From Deltaproteobacteria bacterium (lineage in GTDB: Bacteria; Myxococcota_A; UBA796; SXON01): a DNA stretch of 37,813 nt. The position numbers and the translations under genes are program-made. The notes beneath the pieces are model-generated. The model ran no database searches. It saw only the letters and a program-made list of their open reading frames with translations, and was not told the DNA's origin. Below, piece by piece: positions 36,482 to 37,813 of the stretch. How positions within the stretch are numbered: the stretch's first letter is position 1; each line of letters begins with the position of its first letter. The stretch is from assembly GCA_947484175.1 (NCBI GenBank), contig CANKOI010000039.1:1-37813 (forward strand). Reading direction: 5' to 3'.

Positions 36482-36976
36482 ATGTCGACAAGCGAGCGGC
36501 AGTTGGAGGAGATCGCGGCGCTCCTGCGCGATCGGTCCCGACAGGATGAGACGCAGCAGAAGGCCTTCGACGCGTTGTACGAGGAGCTGAAACAGTACAA
36601 AGAGGACTTCATCTTTCAGGCGGAGAAGCCGTTCCTGCTCGACTTGCTGCTCTTCTACGACTCGCTGAATTGGTTCCACCAGTCGCTTGAGCGGCGGGAG
36701 ATGAGTCCGGACGTCGTGAACGACAGCTTCCAGTACCTTGTCGATGAGTTTTTGGAGTTGTTGTACCGCCGCGACGTGATTCCGTGCGAGGGCGCGGACC
36801 GCTTCGACAGGAAGGTCCACAAGGCGGTTCGGGTCATTCCGGCGGCCGCGGCAGAAGAGGATTGGAAGGTGGAGGCCGTGCTGAAACGAGGTTTCGTCCG
36901 AAATGACAAAGTGCTGAGGGCGGAAGAGGTCTCGGTCTACCGGTATGGCGCAGAAAACACTGGAAGGCAGGAGTAA
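36482..36976 (+). CDS. Divergent GrpE-like nucleotide exchange factor
   Basis: 164 residues, one base after the Hsp70-vWA stop. The N-terminal about 70 residues are amphipathic helices (MSTSERQLEEIAALLRD, FDALYEELKQYKEDFIFQAEKPFLLDLLLFYDSLNWF), as in the long GrpE coiled coil. The C-terminal half matches the GrpE beta-wing: DRFDRKVHKAVRV (residues 107-118), VEAVLKRGFVRNDKVLRAEEVSVYRYG. GrpE releases ADP from Hsp70. It lacks the usual acidic N-terminal extension and is flanked by two Hsp70 genes rather than hrcA or dnaJ, so it is probably a specialised exchange factor for this cluster. Confidence 0.8.
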   Translation: MSTSERQLEEIAALLRDRSRQDETQQKAFDALYEELKQYKEDFIFQAEKPFLLDLLLFYDSLNWFHQSLERREMSPDVVNDSFQYLVDEFLELLYRRDVIPCEGADRFDRKVHKAVRVIPAAAAEEDWKVEAVLKRGFVRNDKVLRAEEVSVYRYGAENTGRQE

Positions 36977-36978
36977 GC

Positions 36979-37813
36979 TTGTCGGCCGGCGACGAAATCA
37001 TCCTCGGAATCGATCTCGGAACGACGTTCTCCGCGATGGCTTTTGTCGACAAACACGGCAAGTGCAACATCCTGCCCAACGCGGAGGGGCATGCCACCAC
37101 CGCTTCCGTGGTGCACTTCTACGACCACGAAGCCTGTGTTGTGGGCGAAGAAGCGGTAAAGATGGTGGTAGTCGATTCCGCGAACGTTGTCAGGTTCATC
37201 AAGCGGTACATGGGCGAGCCCGACTTTGGTTTGGAGTTCTTCGGCAAGACGTACACGCCGCAGGAACTGTCCGCGATCCTCCTCCGAAAGCTGAAGAACG
37301 ACGCGGAGGAGGCCTTGGGAATCCCCGTGAACGATGCCGTGATCACAGTCCCCGCGTACTTCAACGCAGCGCAGCGGTCTGCCACGGCCGATGCCGGCTC
37401 GCTCGCCGGCTTCAATGTCCTCTCGATCATCAACGAGCCCACGGCGGCCGCGATCGCCTACGGTCTCGAGCGGCTCGGCACGGACCGAAACATCCTCGTC
37501 TTCGATCTCGGCGGGGGCACGTTCGATGTGACGGTGATGGAGATTCGCGGCACCTCCCTCCGCACCGTGGCCAGCGGCGGCAACGCCGAGCTGGGCGGCA
37601 AGGACTGGGACGATCGCCTCCTGAACCACGTTGCCGACAGCTTCCAGCAGCAGTTCGGGCTGGACACACGAGACGATCCGCAGCCCTTTCAGGAGCTGTA
37701 CGAGCGTTGCCTGCATGCGAAGATTTCGCTGTCCACCAAGCCGAGGGCCGTGGTGCTGGTGAACTATCGGGGGCACCGTGCGGTCGTGCCGGTCACCCGG
37801 GAGGAGTTCGAAA
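36979..37813 (+). CDS. Second Hsp70 (DnaK-like) protein, 3' end outside window
   Basis: The start is TTG 36979, supported by AGGAG at 36969-36973 and an open frame directly after the GrpE-like stop; no ATG fits. About 278 residues are visible, all in the ATPase domain: ILGIDLGTTFSAMAF, RFIKRYMGEPDFGLEF, AVITVPAYFNAAQRSAT, INEPTAAAIAYGLE, VFDLGGGTFDVTVMEI, LGGKDWDDRLL. It is similar to the first Hsp70 but clearly distinct, so the pair is an old duplication. Whether it also carries a vWA or another C-terminal domain cannot be seen. Confidence 0.93.
   Translation, partial: MSAGDEIILGIDLGTTFSAMAFVDKHGKCNILPNAEGHATTASVVHFYDHEACVVGEEAVKMVVVDSANVVRFIKRYMGEPDFGLEFFGKTYTPQELSAILLRKLKNDAEEALGIPVNDAVITVPAYFNAAQRSATADAGSLAGFNVLSIINEPTAAAIAYGLERLGTDRNILVFDLGGGTFDVTVMEIRGTSLRTVASGGNAELGGKDWDDRLLNHVADSFQQQFGLDTRDDPQPFQELYERCLHAKISLSTKPRAVVLVNYRGHRAVVPVTREEFE

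Overview
The window is GC-rich bacterial chromosomal DNA, densely packed with genes that often overlap by 1 or 4 bases (ATGA, GTGA, TGATG junctions). It has many short lipoprotein signal peptides followed by Asp/Thr/Gly-rich linkers, FG-GAP and MopE-type calcium-binding-like repeats, a TIGR04551-like outer-membrane protein and exported proteins of unknown function. Together with the conserved queA-tgt-yajC-secD-secF block, this suggests a Myxococcota-like (former Deltaproteobacteria) organism. That placement is inferred from gene style, not from a marker gene. No rRNA, tRNA, CRISPR array or intact insertion sequence was seen.

Layout. 1-4107 (+): the end of a SAM methyltransferase, a membrane-anchored phosphodiesterase/phosphatase-type hydrolase, and three lipoproteins, one of only 47 residues. 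4128-10339 (-): a tight run moaD-moaE, giant alpha/beta-hydrolase lipoprotein, outer-membrane barrel, GNAT-like protein. 10340-10633: a gap holding four copies of a 26-bp repeat arranged as two facing pairs. 10634-15391: a trypsin-like protease without a signal peptide, a MopE/propeller protein whose true start is obscured, a VF530 protein, a small lipoprotein, and a long exported protein ending in a phage tail-collar-like domain. 15425-16148: a DUF6364/PIN toxin-antitoxin pair with a clear promoter and palindromic operator. 16192-19357: murI, a small lipoprotein, and two unknown genes. 19392-23368: an M28 peptidase with PDZ and propeller domains, a lipoprotein MsrB, and a YkuD L,D-transpeptidase. 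23394-31255 (-): PhoH2, then the operon queA-tgt-yajC-secD-secF-HU-exported protein. 31310-33036 (+): an S1-domain protein and msrA. 33046-33819 (-): a uracil-DNA-glycosylase-like protein that keeps four cysteines but has lost its catalytic motif.

33854-37813 (+): a Maf/YceF pyrophosphatase leads directly into a chaperone cluster. The cluster contains an Hsp70 whose helical lid is replaced by a complete von Willebrand factor A domain with an intact MIDAS, a divergent GrpE-like exchange factor, and a second Hsp70 that starts at TTG and runs off the window. This Hsp70-vWA / GrpE-like / Hsp70 module is the most unusual part of the window. The layout suggests a dedicated two-Hsp70 machine with its own exchange factor, in which the vWA domain binds a partner through a metal ion. 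Its target is unknown.
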